From: Clostridia bacterium
Lineage (GTDB): Bacteria; Bacillota; Clostridia; TANB77; CAG-508
DNA length: 64,000 nucleotides
NCBI GenBank assembly: GCA_017429505.1
Contig: JAFROW010000009.1
Coordinates: 253,809 to 317,808, forward strand
Direction: 5' to 3'
Below the pieces are notes generated by a model that saw only the letters and a program-made list of their open reading frames with translations, had not been told where the DNA came from and did not search any database. Below are positions 1-8,875 of the stretch, one piece after another (position 1 is the first letter of the stretch; each line of letters begins with the position of its first letter). Made by a program: the position numbers and the translations under genes.

Positions 1-1526
1 TTCATCTTATTCTCTGGTCTTTCAAGAAATTCTTTTGCAACTTCTGTCATACCATTTGGAAATTCTATTGCAACTGTCATGTCATTAATCTCTTTAGCAA
101 CAGTGCCTGCCAAATTAATGTACATAAACATTTTTCCTTCTTCTTTAAAGTTTTCTACTAGCTTTGGCCAGTAATCTTGCGTTTTTCCCTCATATTTTGG
201 CTTTTGTATAGCCTTTGAGTTTTCTTCGGAATTACTTTGTACCGAGAATTTAGGATTTTGAGCCTTTCCTGAAAAACCACCTTGTGCTGAAAAATTATTA
301 TTTCCACCTTTTCCTGCAAAATTACTAGCACGAATAAAATTTTCAATTTTTGTAACCCTTTGCTCCAAATTATTTAAATTAAAATTATTATTTCCGCTGT
401 TATTATTTTCGGGACCATTATCCACATTTTTTTCGCTTTTGTGGATATCTTGTTTATTGCAAAGCTTAATTATTCCAGTTTGAAAAATAATTAGCTTTTG
501 AGTTGACATTTTCATAGAATTTTCTAATTCTGATAAATTACAAATTAAATTAATTAAATCTTCTTTTGAAATTTTTTCTGACAAAACTTTTATATCTTCT
601 ATCTCTTCTTTTGTATATGTTTGAATACTTCCAGTAGATTTAAATAACAAAATATCTTTTACATATTTTATAATCTCCCAAAGTAAATTATTTAAATCTT
701 TGCCTTCTTTTATAATTTCTTCTATCGTCTTTAAACTTGAATCTACATCATAATTGATAATCGCTTCTACAATTTGCTTAATATATGTGATTTTTGGAAT
801 TCCAACTAAATCTCTTATTTTGTTTTCATCAATTTTATCTTCTCCGTCTTGATTGCATCTTTCCAAAATTGAAAGAGCGTCTCTCATTCCACCTTCTGCA
901 AGTGTTGCAATAAGGTTTAAAGCTTCATCACTTATCTCAATTTTGCTTTCTTCACATACAATTTTTAGCCTTTTTATAATATCTTCATTTGAAATTCTTT
1001 TAAAATCAAATCTTTGACATCTAGAAAGAATAGTTGCAGGTATTTTTTGAGGCTCTGTTGTAGCAAGTAAAAATTTAACATGTTTTGGTGGTTCTTCTAA
1101 TGTTTTAAGCAAAGCATTAAAAGCCCCTGTAGATAGCATATGAACCTCGTCTATTATATATACTCTATATTTTGCCTTTGTAGGTAAAAAATTAACCGCT
1201 TCTCTTATTTCCCTAACATCTTCAACACTATTGTTTGAAGCTGCATCCATTTCTACAATGTCTGTAAGAGAACCATCTAAAGCAGCTTTGCAAATTTCGC
1301 ACTCATTACAAGGCTCCCCATCTTGCAAATTTAAGCAATTAACTGCTCTTGCTAAAATCTTTGCAATACTTGTTTTTCCTGTTCCTCTTCCCCCATTAAA
1401 CAAATATGCATGTCCTACTCTGTCTGATATAATTTGATTTTTTATTGTTTTTGTAATATGTTCTTGACCTACAAGTTCTGAAAACTTAGCTGGTCTGAAT
1501 TTTCTATAAAGAGCTGTATACCCCAT
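1..1526 (-). CDS. dnaX: DNA polymerase III subunits gamma and tau (3' end cut by window)
   Basis: This is the clamp-loader ATPase that places the beta clamp (dnaN) on DNA and couples the replicative polymerases. The translated start reads MGYTALYRKFRP, a standard DnaX opening. The Walker A motif GGRGTGKTS is near residue 47, four zinc-binding type cysteines follow (CLNL..CNECEIC), then the Walker B/DExx region (YIIDEVHML) and the sensor region LLATTEPQKIPATILSRCQRF. The start at 1526 follows a GGGGG-type ribosome binding site. 508 codons are visible with no stop, so the tau C-terminus lies beyond base 1. The SRP RNA gene is directly upstream on the same strand, a common neighbour of dnaX in Firmicutes. 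A run of seven A residues at codons 365-367 may give a shorter gamma form (see findings). Confidence 0.95.
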   Translation of the reverse strand, partial: MGYTALYRKFRPAKFSELVGQEHITKTIKNQIISDRVGHAYLFNGGRGTGKTSIAKILARAVNCLNLQDGEPCNECEICKAALDGSLTDIVEMDAASNNSVEDVREIREAVNFLPTKAKYRVYIIDEVHMLSTGAFNALLKTLEEPPKHVKFLLATTEPQKIPATILSRCQRFDFKRISNEDIIKRLKIVCEESKIEISDEALNLIATLAEGGMRDALSILERCNQDGEDKIDENKIRDLVGIPKITYIKQIVEAIINYDVDSSLKTIEEIIKEGKDLNNLLWEIIKYVKDILLFKSTGSIQTYTKEEIEDIKVLSEKISKEDLINLICNLSELENSMKMSTQKLIIFQTGIIKLCNKQDIHKSEKNVDNGPENNNSGNNNFNLNNLEQRVTKIENFIRASNFAGKGGNNNFSAQGGFSGKAQNPKFSVQSNSEENSKAIQKPKYEGKTQDYWPKLVENFKEEGKMFMYINLAGTVAKEINDMTVAIEFPNGMTEVAKEFLERPENKM

Positions 1527-1566
1527 ATTAACACCCCCTACTAATAGAAAAAATGGTGTGAATTTT

Positions 1567-1675
1567 AGATTCCTCTATGGAAAGCCTCCACATAAAAGTA
1601 TCTACTTATTGCTGCTTCCTTCCGGACCTGACAAGGTTCATAGGCTTCTATTGGATGCCCTCCATACAAGAATCT
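1567..1675 (-). ncRNA. ffs: Bacterial small signal recognition particle RNA (4.5S-like)
   Basis: The minus strand carries the conserved SRP domain IV core, GGTCAGGTCCGGAAGGAAGCAGC-like, at about 1611-1640 (read as CAGGTCCGGAAGGAAGCAGC). The flanks pair: AGATTC with GAATCT and TATGGA with TCCATA close a rod about 109 nt long, the size of the small bacterial form without an Alu domain. It binds Ffh for co-translational membrane targeting. It lies just upstream of dnaX. Ends are set by the outermost pairing and may be a few bases off. Confidence 0.95.
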
Positions 1676-1692
1676 ATCTTCATACCATTTGT

Positions 1693-1721
1693 ATTATATA
1701 ACATATTTTTAGATTTTACAA
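1693..1721 (-). promoter_or_regulatory. Sigma-A-type promoter of the SRP RNA
   Basis: On the minus strand TTGTAA (1716-1721) and TATAAT (1693-1698) are separated by exactly 17 bases. The predicted start lies near 1686, about ten bases before the RNA 5' end. Confidence 0.75.
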
Positions 1722-1764
1722 GTAGTTTATTTAAATTTTACTATTTATTTTAAGCATAATTTAT

Positions 1765-2487
1765 CTAATTTTCTACCCTTTTAAAAACAAAATCTTTTCC
1801 TTCAATTTCTTTACTACTTTTTCCATTTTCAATTACGCCTTCTACAGGTAAATCTACATTTATAGTAGTCTTAAATTGCTTGCTTTCTGTTAATTTAATA
1901 GTCACATCAAATGAAATATTTGTTTTTATCTCGTCTTCTGACACATTAATCTTTTTCAATAAATCTTTATAATCAATTTCTTCATCATTTGAAACATAAC
2001 TTCCTAAATTTTGGTTAGCAAGCCTGAAAGCCACAATTCCACCTTGATTAGAAATTTTAAGTTCTTGTATTTTTGTTGTTTGCTCCCCTGTAAAAGTGAT
2101 TTCTTCACATTTAAATTCATCTGTATTCTCAAACAATTCTTTTTCATTATTACATGGTCTATAAATCACAATATTCCCTTTTTGAGGCTCTTTATCTATT
2201 TTAAAATTGTCTAAAATAATTTTATCTATTGTTTCTGTTTTACTATAATCTTTATTTTTTTCTATGTAAATATAAATATCGTTATCTTGTCCAACAGACT
2301 TATTCCACAAATTTTTTTCATCTTCCACATCTTGCGCATTAATTGATGAAATTACAGATATTTTTGAAATATCAAAAGGCATATTTTCTTCGCCTTTTTC
2401 ATCATATCTTAAAATTGACATTATTGCTGTAAAAACTATTGCGACAATTATTAGAACTATAATTGATATATGTAAAGCTTTAGGCAT
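1765..2487 (-). CDS. Hypothetical membrane-anchored protein, 240 aa
   Basis: I do not recognise this protein. After the start MPKALHIS there is one hydrophobic segment (about residues 8-28, IIVLIIVAIVFTAIMSIL) and then a hydrophilic, lysine- and glutamate-rich domain with many short beta-like stretches, so an N-terminally anchored extracytoplasmic protein is likely. A longer frame begins five codons earlier, but GGAGG sits inside it and is well placed for the ATG at 2487, so I use that start. It lies downstream of tadA on the same strand. Confidence 0.65.
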   Translation of the reverse strand: MPKALHISIIVLIIVAIVFTAIMSILRYDEKGEENMPFDISKISVISSINAQDVEDEKNLWNKSVGQDNDIYIYIEKNKDYSKTETIDKIILDNFKIDKEPQKGNIVIYRPCNNEKELFENTDEFKCEEITFTGEQTTKIQELKISNQGGIVAFRLANQNLGSYVSNDEEIDYKDLLKKINVSEDEIKTNISFDVTIKLTESKQFKTTINVDLPVEGVIENGKSSKEIEGKDFVFKRVEN

Positions 2488-2551
2488 TTTTGCTTCCTCC
2501 AACTTTTTTAATATTAAATTTTATAAGCCCATCTAAGTAGTGTTTTCTACC

Positions 2552-3031
2552 TTACATTTTTTGCAAGTTTGTCTTTTTTATTTTTCTCAAATCTTTAAAA
2601 AATTTTTTTAAAATATCTTCACACTCTTGTTGTAATATTCCTATCTCAAATTCAGGCTTATGATTAAAAGTGTAATCTTCAAACAAATTAAAAACAGACC
2701 CTATAGCACCTGTTTTTTTGTCCATTGTTCCAATATATACTTTTTTAATTCTAGAATTAATTATAGCTCCTGCACACATTGAGCAAGGCTCCAAAGTAAC
2801 ATACATTTCGCAATCTATAAGTCTCCAAGACTTTAATTTTTTGCTTGCTTTTTGAATTGCAAGTATTTCTGCATGTCTCGTTGTATCAAACTTTGTTTCT
2901 TTTTGATTATGTGCTCTTGCTATTATTTTCCCATCCTTTACAATTACTGCCCCTACAGGAATTTCTAGCTTATCATAAGCTTTTTGTGCTTCCTTTAAGG
3001 CTTGTTTCATAAATTTTTCTTGTTCTTGCAT
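2552..3031 (-). CDS. tadA: tRNA-specific adenosine deaminase
   Basis: TadA converts adenosine 34 to inosine in the anticodon of tRNA-Arg(ACG). The cytidine/deoxycytidylate deaminase fold is seen in the proton-shuttle motif HAEILAIQKA (zinc His and catalytic Glu) and the second zinc motif PCSMCAGAI. The C-terminal FNHKPEFEIGILQQEC stretch is typical of TadA rather than free-base deaminases, and 159 residues is the usual length. The ribosome binding site AGGAG lies inside a longer frame and points to the ATG at 3031. Confidence 0.93.
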   Translation of the reverse strand: MQEQEKFMKQALKEAQKAYDKLEIPVGAVIVKDGKIIARAHNQKETKFDTTRHAEILAIQKASKKLKSWRLIDCEMYVTLEPCSMCAGAIINSRIKKVYIGTMDKKTGAIGSVFNLFEDYTFNHKPEFEIGILQQECEDILKKFFKDLRKIKKTNLQKM

Positions 3032-3039
3032 TTGGTCTC

Positions 3040-3318
3040 CTAACAATAAAATTTAACATCCTCTATACCATAAAAACTCTTCCATTCAGAAACAATGTAA
3101 AAAAAATTATATTGTATAGACTTAAATAATCTGTTTAAATCCTTTTGAGGTATTCTACTATTATTATTTGCTAAAATACAATCTCCACTTTTAGTAATCC
3201 AGACTTTAGTTGCATTTGCAGCTGGATTTCCTTGACATATATGAACATGAATTGGTTCAAAATTCTCATTTGCCCAAAAGAACACAGTATATCCCAAATA
3301 ATTAAAAAGATTAGGCAC
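3040..3318 (-). CDS. DUF4160-family protein, 92 aa
   Basis: The sequence VPNLFNYLGYTVFFWANENFEPIHVHI matches the DUF4160 pattern (a short N-terminal strand pair followed by a PxHxH-like motif); function is unknown. The start is a GTG at 3318 placed after a strong AAAGGAGG site; longer frames lack a binding site. The GTG overlaps the last eight bases of the preceding gene, so the two are translationally coupled. A second DUF4160 gene occurs at 30280-30534 beside a DUF2442 gene, where the pair has a toxin-antitoxin-like layout; here the partner is different. Confidence 0.75.
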   Translation of the reverse strand: MPNLFNYLGYTVFFWANENFEPIHVHICQGNPAANATKVWITKSGDCILANNNSRIPQKDLNRLFKSIQYNFFYIVSEWKSFYGIEDVKFYC

Positions 3319-3586
3319 TTTGAACTCCTCCTTTTCCAGCAACTTCAAAAAAATATGCAGCTCCTCTTTCAACAACGCTCTTAAACATTGCTATTTCTTT
3401 TTCTGTATAATTACCATCTTGTTTTATTATTTCATAACTTGGCAATTCAAATATTATTGTATCAAAGCCACCTTCTCTTGGTCTTTCAAAGCAAACAATA
3501 ATGTATTCCTCTCCATTTTCTTTTTTTCGTATATCTGAAGATACTACTAAAGTTCCATCTGAATATGTAACAAATTCATGCATCAT
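3311..3586 (-). CDS. Hypothetical protein coupled to DUF4160 gene, 91 aa
   Basis: I do not recognise a named family. The protein is acidic, reads MMHEFVTYSDGTLVVSSDIRKK and ends VAGKGGVQSA. The start follows AGAGGAG; either of two adjacent ATG codons could be used. It overlaps the DUF4160 gene by eight bases and is read first, as an antitoxin often is, but no DNA-binding motif is evident. tRNA-Arg lies upstream on the same strand with no clear terminator between. Confidence 0.6.
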   Translation of the reverse strand: MMHEFVTYSDGTLVVSSDIRKKENGEEYIIVCFERPREGGFDTIIFELPSYEIIKQDGNYTEKEIAMFKSVVERGAAYFFEVAGKGGVQSA

Positions 3587-3663
3587 CTATAATCACTCCT
3601 CTTACTTTTTAATAATAATTTGTAATTGCCACAAAACATCTAAGCATTAATATTTTTATGTTT

Positions 3664-3739
<76 letters not shown>

Positions 3740-3750
3740 ATTGCATATTT

Positions 3751-3779
3751 ATTATAGCAATTTTTTTAAGTAATGTCAA
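3751..3779 (-). promoter_or_regulatory. Sigma-A-type promoter of tRNA-Arg
   Basis: Minus-strand TTGACA (3774-3779) and TATAAT (3751-3756) are 17 bases apart, a full consensus promoter about ten bases before the tRNA. Confidence 0.8.
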
Positions 3780-3793
3780 TGAAAAACCATAAT

Positions 3794-3822
3794 TTGCAAT
3801 TTCTTTATATTTATATTATAAT
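3794..3822 (+). promoter_or_regulatory. Sigma-A-type promoter of the WG-repeat gene
   Basis: TTGCAA (3794-3799) and TATAAT (3817-3822) are separated by 17 bases and lie 33 bases before the start codon. This promoter is back to back with the tRNA promoter. Confidence 0.7.
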
Positions 3823-3854
3823 TGTTACAAAAACATATTTAAGGAGAAAATTTT

Positions 3855-5528
3855 ATGTTATTAAAAAAGAAAAATACACTTGTAGGTATTATTAATTTAA
3901 TATTAGGAATATTGGGTTGCTTATGTTGGTTTATATGTGAAAGTAGTATGAAAAAAATAAATAGTTCATACTTATATGCTTCAGACTTGCAAGATACTTT
4001 AGCCATAATATTTGCAGCAATACTATTAGTTCCTCTTATCTTAACTTTAATAATAAACTTAATATATATTTTCAAAAATTGGCATAATAAAAAAAGTATG
4101 TTTATGAATATTTTAACAATTGTTGCAATAATAACATCAATCAGCCTATTATTTGCTCTTGAAACTAGTAATTTTATTTATATAATTTCTGTTGTTGCTT
4201 TAAGTGGAATTCTATTGTTAATATTTAATAAATCTGAAGAAGATACAAAAAAACATAAAGTGATCTTTTCTATAATGATTATTAACATTGTTATTATGTT
4301 TATTTCTTGTATAGGATTTTTATATTTAAAGAGCAATTTTCAAGTTACTTATGCCAATAATGAAAAAAATATGTTAAAAACCATTATGCAATCTTCTACT
4401 AATACAAATAGTATTCCTATTAAAGCCAAAAAAAGTGGAAAATATGGTTATATTGATTCTAATGGAAATACAATAATTGATTTTATTTATGACGATTGTT
4501 CTGATTTCATAGAAATACAAAATTTAAAAACAAATGAAAAATACTATGTTGCAGAAGTTTCAATTGAAAATGAATTAAGATTTATAACAAATAATAATAA
4601 AATGATTTGTAGCCATAAAAATACTAAATCTAATCGAAAACTTTCTGTTAGTTATTTCTCAAGTCAATTTATTTCTGACTTGAAGAAAAATGCAGCAGAA
4701 TTAAAAACACAATTAAATATACCAAGTTATCAACAAAAAAATAGTTATGATTACAATGAATATTATAATTATAATATTGCATATGCAGAATATGAAGCTA
4801 ATAATATATATTCTTTTAAAATAATTAACAATAAAGGAAATACTATTGAATTACTATACAATCCTCTAACAAAAAATGTAATATATAATAATAAAAGCGT
4901 TACTATAAAAGGAAAACTACCTTTAGCTAATGATGCGTCTTCATACATTTATTACTATAAAAATGGATATATTCCAATTTATAACTTTGAAAAAAATATA
5001 TTTGGTTGGATTGATTTAAATGGTAAAGTACATTATATTAATGGAAAAAAGCAGATTTTAGATTTTAGCAATAAATACATTGCTGTAAAAGATTATTCCA
5101 TCACATCCAATAAAAAAGCATATCTTATTGACTATAATGGAAATAGAATATCTGATTTTTTCAATGAAATAAGAATTTTAGATAAAGGATATCTTGTCAA
5201 AAAAGAAAATGGAAAAAATGTATATTTAGATAATAATTTAAAACAAATTACGCAAGAGTATGATATTATAGATTGTAGTAGAATAAAAGATGATATTTTA
5301 ATAGTTTCAAACTATACTCAAAATCAATATAACCAAAAAAGTTACTTTAACTTAATAAACTTAAAAAATGGTCAAATCATTGGAGAAAATTACGAATATA
5401 TTGGTGGTATGGATAATTATAAATCAACAACTTCTACTAGTTCATATTTTAATGATTATGCAAAAAACTTTGATTCTATAAACTACGAAAACATAAATAC
5501 AAAATTATATGAAATGTTTTACAACTAA
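3855..5528 (+). CDS. WG-repeat membrane protein, 557 aa
   Basis: The N-terminal third has several hydrophobic segments (about residues 10-28, 48-75, 85-125 and 135-155), so it is anchored by four or so membrane helices. The rest contains WG-type repeats, for example SGKYGYIDSNGNTIIDFIYDD and IFGWIDLNGKVHYINGKK, and further degenerate copies. WG repeats build beta-propeller-like or solenoid extracytoplasmic domains of unknown role. The start follows AAGGAG. It is a single-gene unit between its own promoter and a bidirectional terminator. Function not assignable. Confidence 0.8.
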   Translation: MLLKKKNTLVGIINLILGILGCLCWFICESSMKKINSSYLYASDLQDTLAIIFAAILLVPLILTLIINLIYIFKNWHNKKSMFMNILTIVAIITSISLLFALETSNFIYIISVVALSGILLLIFNKSEEDTKKHKVIFSIMIINIVIMFISCIGFLYLKSNFQVTYANNEKNMLKTIMQSSTNTNSIPIKAKKSGKYGYIDSNGNTIIDFIYDDCSDFIEIQNLKTNEKYYVAEVSIENELRFITNNNKMICSHKNTKSNRKLSVSYFSSQFISDLKKNAAELKTQLNIPSYQQKNSYDYNEYYNYNIAYAEYEANNIYSFKIINNKGNTIELLYNPLTKNVIYNNKSVTIKGKLPLANDASSYIYYYKNGYIPIYNFEKNIFGWIDLNGKVHYINGKKQILDFSNKYIAVKDYSITSNKKAYLIDYNGNRISDFFNEIRILDKGYLVKKENGKNVYLDNNLKQITQEYDIIDCSRIKDDILIVSNYTQNQYNQKSYFNLINLKNGQIIGENYEYIGGMDNYKSTTSTSSYFNDYAKNFDSINYENINTKLYEMFYN

Positions 5529-5532
5529 AACA

Positions 5533-5560
5533 AAAAAAGCTAGACCACTCTAGCTTTTTT
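5533..5560. terminator. Bidirectional rho-independent terminator
   Basis: AAGCTAGA pairs with TCTAGCTT around CCAC, with A-run before and T-run after. It sits between the convergent WG-repeat and phosphoglucomutase genes and can serve both. Confidence 0.9.
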
Positions 5561-5563
5561 AAT

Positions 5564-7291
5564 TTATTTCACAATCTCACACATAGCATTTTTTAATCCT
5601 TCCAAATCTCTTTCAGCATTTTCTAAAGCATTACTTTTTACTCCAAAATAAAGTTTAATTTTTGGCTCTGTACCTGAAGGTCTTACGCAGCACCAGCTGT
5701 CTCCTTCTAAATCAAAATACAAAACATTAGATTTTGGAAGTCCTGTCTCTGAAATGTTGCTAGTTTCCAAATCTTTTACAATATTGTTAGATATATCTTT
5801 AAATACTAAAACTTTGTATTTTCCTATTTGACTTGGCAAGTTATTTCTTAAATTGTCCATCATTTGTTTTATTTTTTCAGCTCCGCTACTTCCTTCTAAT
5901 GTAATAGATACTTGTCCTTCATTGTAATATCCATATTTTTCATAAATATTTATCATTTGGTCCCAAAGTGTTATTCCTTTAGATTTGTAAAATGCTGCAG
6001 CTTCACATAAACTCATAACTGCACTTATTCCATCTTTGTCTCTTGCATAATCAGAAATTAAGCAACCATAACTTTCTTCAAATCCAAATAAATATATTTT
6101 ACCATTTTCTTTTTCTTCTTCAATTTTTATTTGTTCGCCAATAAATTTAAATCCTGTTAAAACCTCTCTAAAATCTAAATCATATTCTTTTGCAATTGCT
6201 TTTGCCAAATTTGATGAAACTATTGTAGATACAAGCATTCCATTATTTGGAAGTATATTTTTTTCTCTCATTTGAGAAAGTCTATATTCTGCAATTAAAA
6301 GTCCAGACATGTTTCCAGTAAATACTTTGTATTCTCCGCTTTCTGTGTCTTTTGCATAAATTCCAAGTCTATCTGCATCAGGGTCTGTAGCCAAAACTAA
6401 ATCTGCGTCTTTTTCTTTTGCTAAATCTAGTGCCAATTTAAATGCTTCTTTTGCTTCAGGATTTGGGTAATCCACTGTAGGGAATCTTCCATCTGGTTCT
6501 TCTTGTTCAGGAACTGTATATACATTTTCAAAGCCTAATTCTTTTAAAATTCTTTGTGACATTTCTCTTCCTGCACCATGAAGTGGTGTATATACAATTT
6601 TTAAATCTTTTCCGTATTGTTTTATAATATCAGGATTTAAAACACATTTTTTTAGTTCTTCTATATATCTATCATCTATTTCTTTTCCAACTACATTAAA
6701 TAAACCTTTCTCTTTTGCTTCTTCTTCTGAAATTTCTTTTATTGTTTTATAATCTGTAATTGCTTTTACTTCGTCCATTATACCTTTATCTACAGGACTA
6801 ATAATTTGTGCACCATCATCCCAATATACTTTATATCCATTATACTCAGGCTTATTGTGACTTGCTGTAATCATTATTCCCGCAGTACATCCAAGCTCTC
6901 TTACTGCAAAAGAAAGTTCTGGAACAGGTCTTAGGTGGTCAAACAAATATGTTTTTATTCCATTTGCATTTAAAACTAAAGCTGAATATTTGCTAAATTC
7001 AGGTGACATTCTTCTTGAATCGAAACTTATTACAACACCTTTATTTTGTGTGCCCTGTTTTAAAATATAATTTGCTAGGCCTTGTGTCGCCTTTCCAACA
7101 ACATATTTGTTCATTCTATTAGTTCCAGCTCCAATAATTCCCCTTAACCCTGCAGTTCCAAATTCAAGCTCTTTATAAAATCTATCTTCGATTTCTTCAG
7201 GATTATCTTTAATTTCTAAAAGTTCTCTTTTTGTCTCCTCATCAAATTCATCACTTTCACACCATTTTTTATACTCTTCTAAATAATTCAT
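5564..7291 (-). CDS. pgcA: Alpha-phosphoglucomutase / phosphomannomutase
   Basis: This 575-residue enzyme interconverts glucose 1- and 6-phosphate (possibly mannose phosphates) for UDP-glucose and envelope sugar synthesis. Family landmarks are GTAGLRG near residue 46, the phosphoserine loop TASHNKPEYNGYK, the metal-binding DPDADRLG, the sugar-binding GFEESYG, and the C-terminal phosphate site VRPSGTEPKIKLYFG. Length fits the long Firmicute PgcA type. The start follows GGAAAGGA. The UDP-sugar pyrophosphorylase upstream would use its product, glucose 1-phosphate. The exact sugar preference cannot be read from sequence. Confidence 0.9.
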   Translation of the reverse strand: MNYLEEYKKWCESDEFDEETKRELLEIKDNPEEIEDRFYKELEFGTAGLRGIIGAGTNRMNKYVVGKATQGLANYILKQGTQNKGVVISFDSRRMSPEFSKYSALVLNANGIKTYLFDHLRPVPELSFAVRELGCTAGIMITASHNKPEYNGYKVYWDDGAQIISPVDKGIMDEVKAITDYKTIKEISEEEAKEKGLFNVVGKEIDDRYIEELKKCVLNPDIIKQYGKDLKIVYTPLHGAGREMSQRILKELGFENVYTVPEQEEPDGRFPTVDYPNPEAKEAFKLALDLAKEKDADLVLATDPDADRLGIYAKDTESGEYKVFTGNMSGLLIAEYRLSQMREKNILPNNGMLVSTIVSSNLAKAIAKEYDLDFREVLTGFKFIGEQIKIEEEKENGKIYLFGFEESYGCLISDYARDKDGISAVMSLCEAAAFYKSKGITLWDQMINIYEKYGYYNEGQVSITLEGSSGAEKIKQMMDNLRNNLPSQIGKYKVLVFKDISNNIVKDLETSNISETGLPKSNVLYFDLEGDSWCCVRPSGTEPKIKLYFGVKSNALENAERDLEGLKNAMCEIVK

Positions 7292-7318
7292 TTTATCATC
7301 CTTTCCTTTTTTATTTTA

Positions 7319-7388
7319 GTAGAAAAATCTAATTCTAAAGTGAAAGAGCTTAAAAGTGAGGTTGAACAGCAGAATTAGATTTTTCTAC
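7319..7388. repeat. Intergenic inverted-repeat element (type 1 copy)
   Basis: An 18-base perfect inverted repeat (7319-7336 against 7371-7388) encloses a 34-base loop. The inside edge reads TTCTAAAGTGAAAGAGCTT, resembling the inside edges of the elements at 16267-16376 and 21903-22077 although the outer arms differ. It lies immediately upstream of the pgcA ribosome binding site, so it would be in the mRNA leader. Confidence 0.75.
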
Positions 7389-7420
7389 CATAATAATCTA
7401 ATAATTTTAATTTTTCAAAT

Positions 7421-7450
7421 AAAAGGAAGACAAATCTTAAGTCTCCCTTC
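7421..7450 (-). terminator. Probable terminator after UDP-sugar pyrophosphorylase
   Basis: On the minus strand GGGAGAC pairs with GTCTTCC (one G-T pair) over a nine-base loop and is followed by TTTTATTTG. It is 70 bases past the stop codon. Confidence 0.6.
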
Positions 7451-7522
7451 AAATACCTATTTTAAAATTTTACAATAATTAAAAAACATCTTTTATTCCT
7501 TAAAATTTATACAAACTAGTAC

Positions 7523-8776
7523 TTATTTTATTTCAATATGTTTGTGTAAATTATTGTATAAAGTTCTTGCAGTTTCTGGGCTATCTACTCCTTCGGCATT
7601 TTTAACAGGAGCAAATTCCTCTTCTCTTTTTACCCTTAAAATAACCATATCATCTAAATCTCCGAAAGCATCAAATAAGAATGCTTCAAACTTATATGCA
7701 TTAGGTGAATCTGGAACTATTTTATTTCCTTCTTTATCTATATATGTTGCTTTTTTGAATGCACTATGATATGGAAGTGGATTACTTCCCATTCTTTCTA
7801 TAGCATCTATCCTAAATAAATTACAAAGAATATGAGATTCTCCATATAAAAGTTCTCCTGCTGCATCTTTTGCCTCTGCCATTTCATCAGTTATTTCTGA
7901 ATATTCAATAACATTTGGTCTACCATTCTTTTTGCAAAATGCGCCAACTTTTTCATGTGGATTGGCTTTAACAACAGATTTCCCAGCACCTGTAACATTT
8001 TTGTAAATTGCAAGTCCCATTAAAACAGGGTCTACCATTTTTACTAAACAATTGTCAACTCCACCGATAAATACCCATTCAACTCCAAGTTCTTTCATTT
8101 TATCTACCATTTTGCTTTTAACTAATGATTCATAAACTCCACCATGACCATCAGCAGCTTCTTTTATTAAGCCATTTTCTCCAATTAAGATTTTTCCCTC
8201 TGTATCAACCATTGGTAGTTGGCCTTGAACAAAAAAATGCACATTTTTTTCATAACCAAAAAATTTATTTTTTCTAAAAAATTCTTTGGTCTGTTCATTA
8301 TTTTCTTCACTAGTCATTATAAACCAAGGAATTTCAACTCCATATTTTCTTCCTGATTCTTTAAGACTATCACATAAAAGCTCAAATAATGACTTATGAG
8401 AATCCAATCCAATGTCAAAAGTACCCTTTGGTCCTTTGTGACCAAGTCTTGTTCCTTGTCCTCCTGCCATTGTAACAGCAGCAAGCTTTCCTGCTTTTAT
8501 TGCTTCAACTCCAATGCCTTCATAAAAGTCATATTTTCCACCAAGTCTTTCTTTGTCCCAATAATCAATTGGTTCTATGTCTACATTTTCGTCTTTTATA
8601 GGCAAAGTTGTTTTCTTATATAGACTATCTATAAGTTCAAAGTCTATATTTTCTAATTGATTTTCAAATTTCATTTTGACATTTTCGTCTTGAATATTAT
8701 TATAATAATCTAACAAATGTCCTTGATTGTATCTTTTAATCTTTCTTTCTACATCTTCAAAATTTTCCTCATCCAT
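7523..8776 (-). CDS. UDP-sugar pyrophosphorylase (UDPGP family)
   Basis: The 417-residue protein belongs to the eukaryote-like UDPGP/AGX family that makes UDP-GlcNAc or UDP-glucose from UTP and sugar 1-phosphate. The nucleotide loop MAGGQGTRLGHKGPKG near residue 100, GGVDNCLVKMVDP and the lysine-rich VVKANPHEKVG segment are typical. This differs from the GalU nucleotidyl-transferase fold. The start at 8776 is preferred because AGAAAGG lies nine bases upstream, while the earlier ATG abuts it. Together with pgcA it suggests nucleotide-sugar supply for the envelope. GlcNAc versus glucose preference is open. Confidence 0.85.
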   Translation of the reverse strand: MDEENFEDVERKIKRYNQGHLLDYYNNIQDENVKMKFENQLENIDFELIDSLYKKTTLPIKDENVDIEPIDYWDKERLGGKYDFYEGIGVEAIKAGKLAAVTMAGGQGTRLGHKGPKGTFDIGLDSHKSLFELLCDSLKESGRKYGVEIPWFIMTSEENNEQTKEFFRKNKFFGYEKNVHFFVQGQLPMVDTEGKILIGENGLIKEAADGHGGVYESLVKSKMVDKMKELGVEWVFIGGVDNCLVKMVDPVLMGLAIYKNVTGAGKSVVKANPHEKVGAFCKKNGRPNVIEYSEITDEMAEAKDAAGELLYGESHILCNLFRIDAIERMGSNPLPYHSAFKKATYIDKEGNKIVPDSPNAYKFEAFLFDAFGDLDDMVILRVKREEEFAPVKNAEGVDSPETARTLYNNLHKHIEIK

Positions 8777-8826
8777 ACGCTTCATCCTTTCTGCATTTTT
8801 TTAGAATTTGGAGTTCGTTATATACC

Positions 8827-8855
8827 ACTATATAACATTTTGAAATTTTTTGCAA
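8827..8855 (-). promoter_or_regulatory. Sigma-A-type promoter of the UDP-sugar pyrophosphorylase gene
   Basis: Minus-strand TTGCAA (8850-8855) and TATAGT (8827-8832) with a 17-base spacer, about 50 bases before the start codon. Confidence 0.6.
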
Positions 8856-8875
8856 TAGTTTTTTAAAATTTTTCT

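Noticed and set aside
418-426. DnaA box in dnaX as part of an origin
   Set aside because: More than 50 kb from dnaA and inside coding sequence; the inverted pair is better seen as the hairpin around the A7 run.
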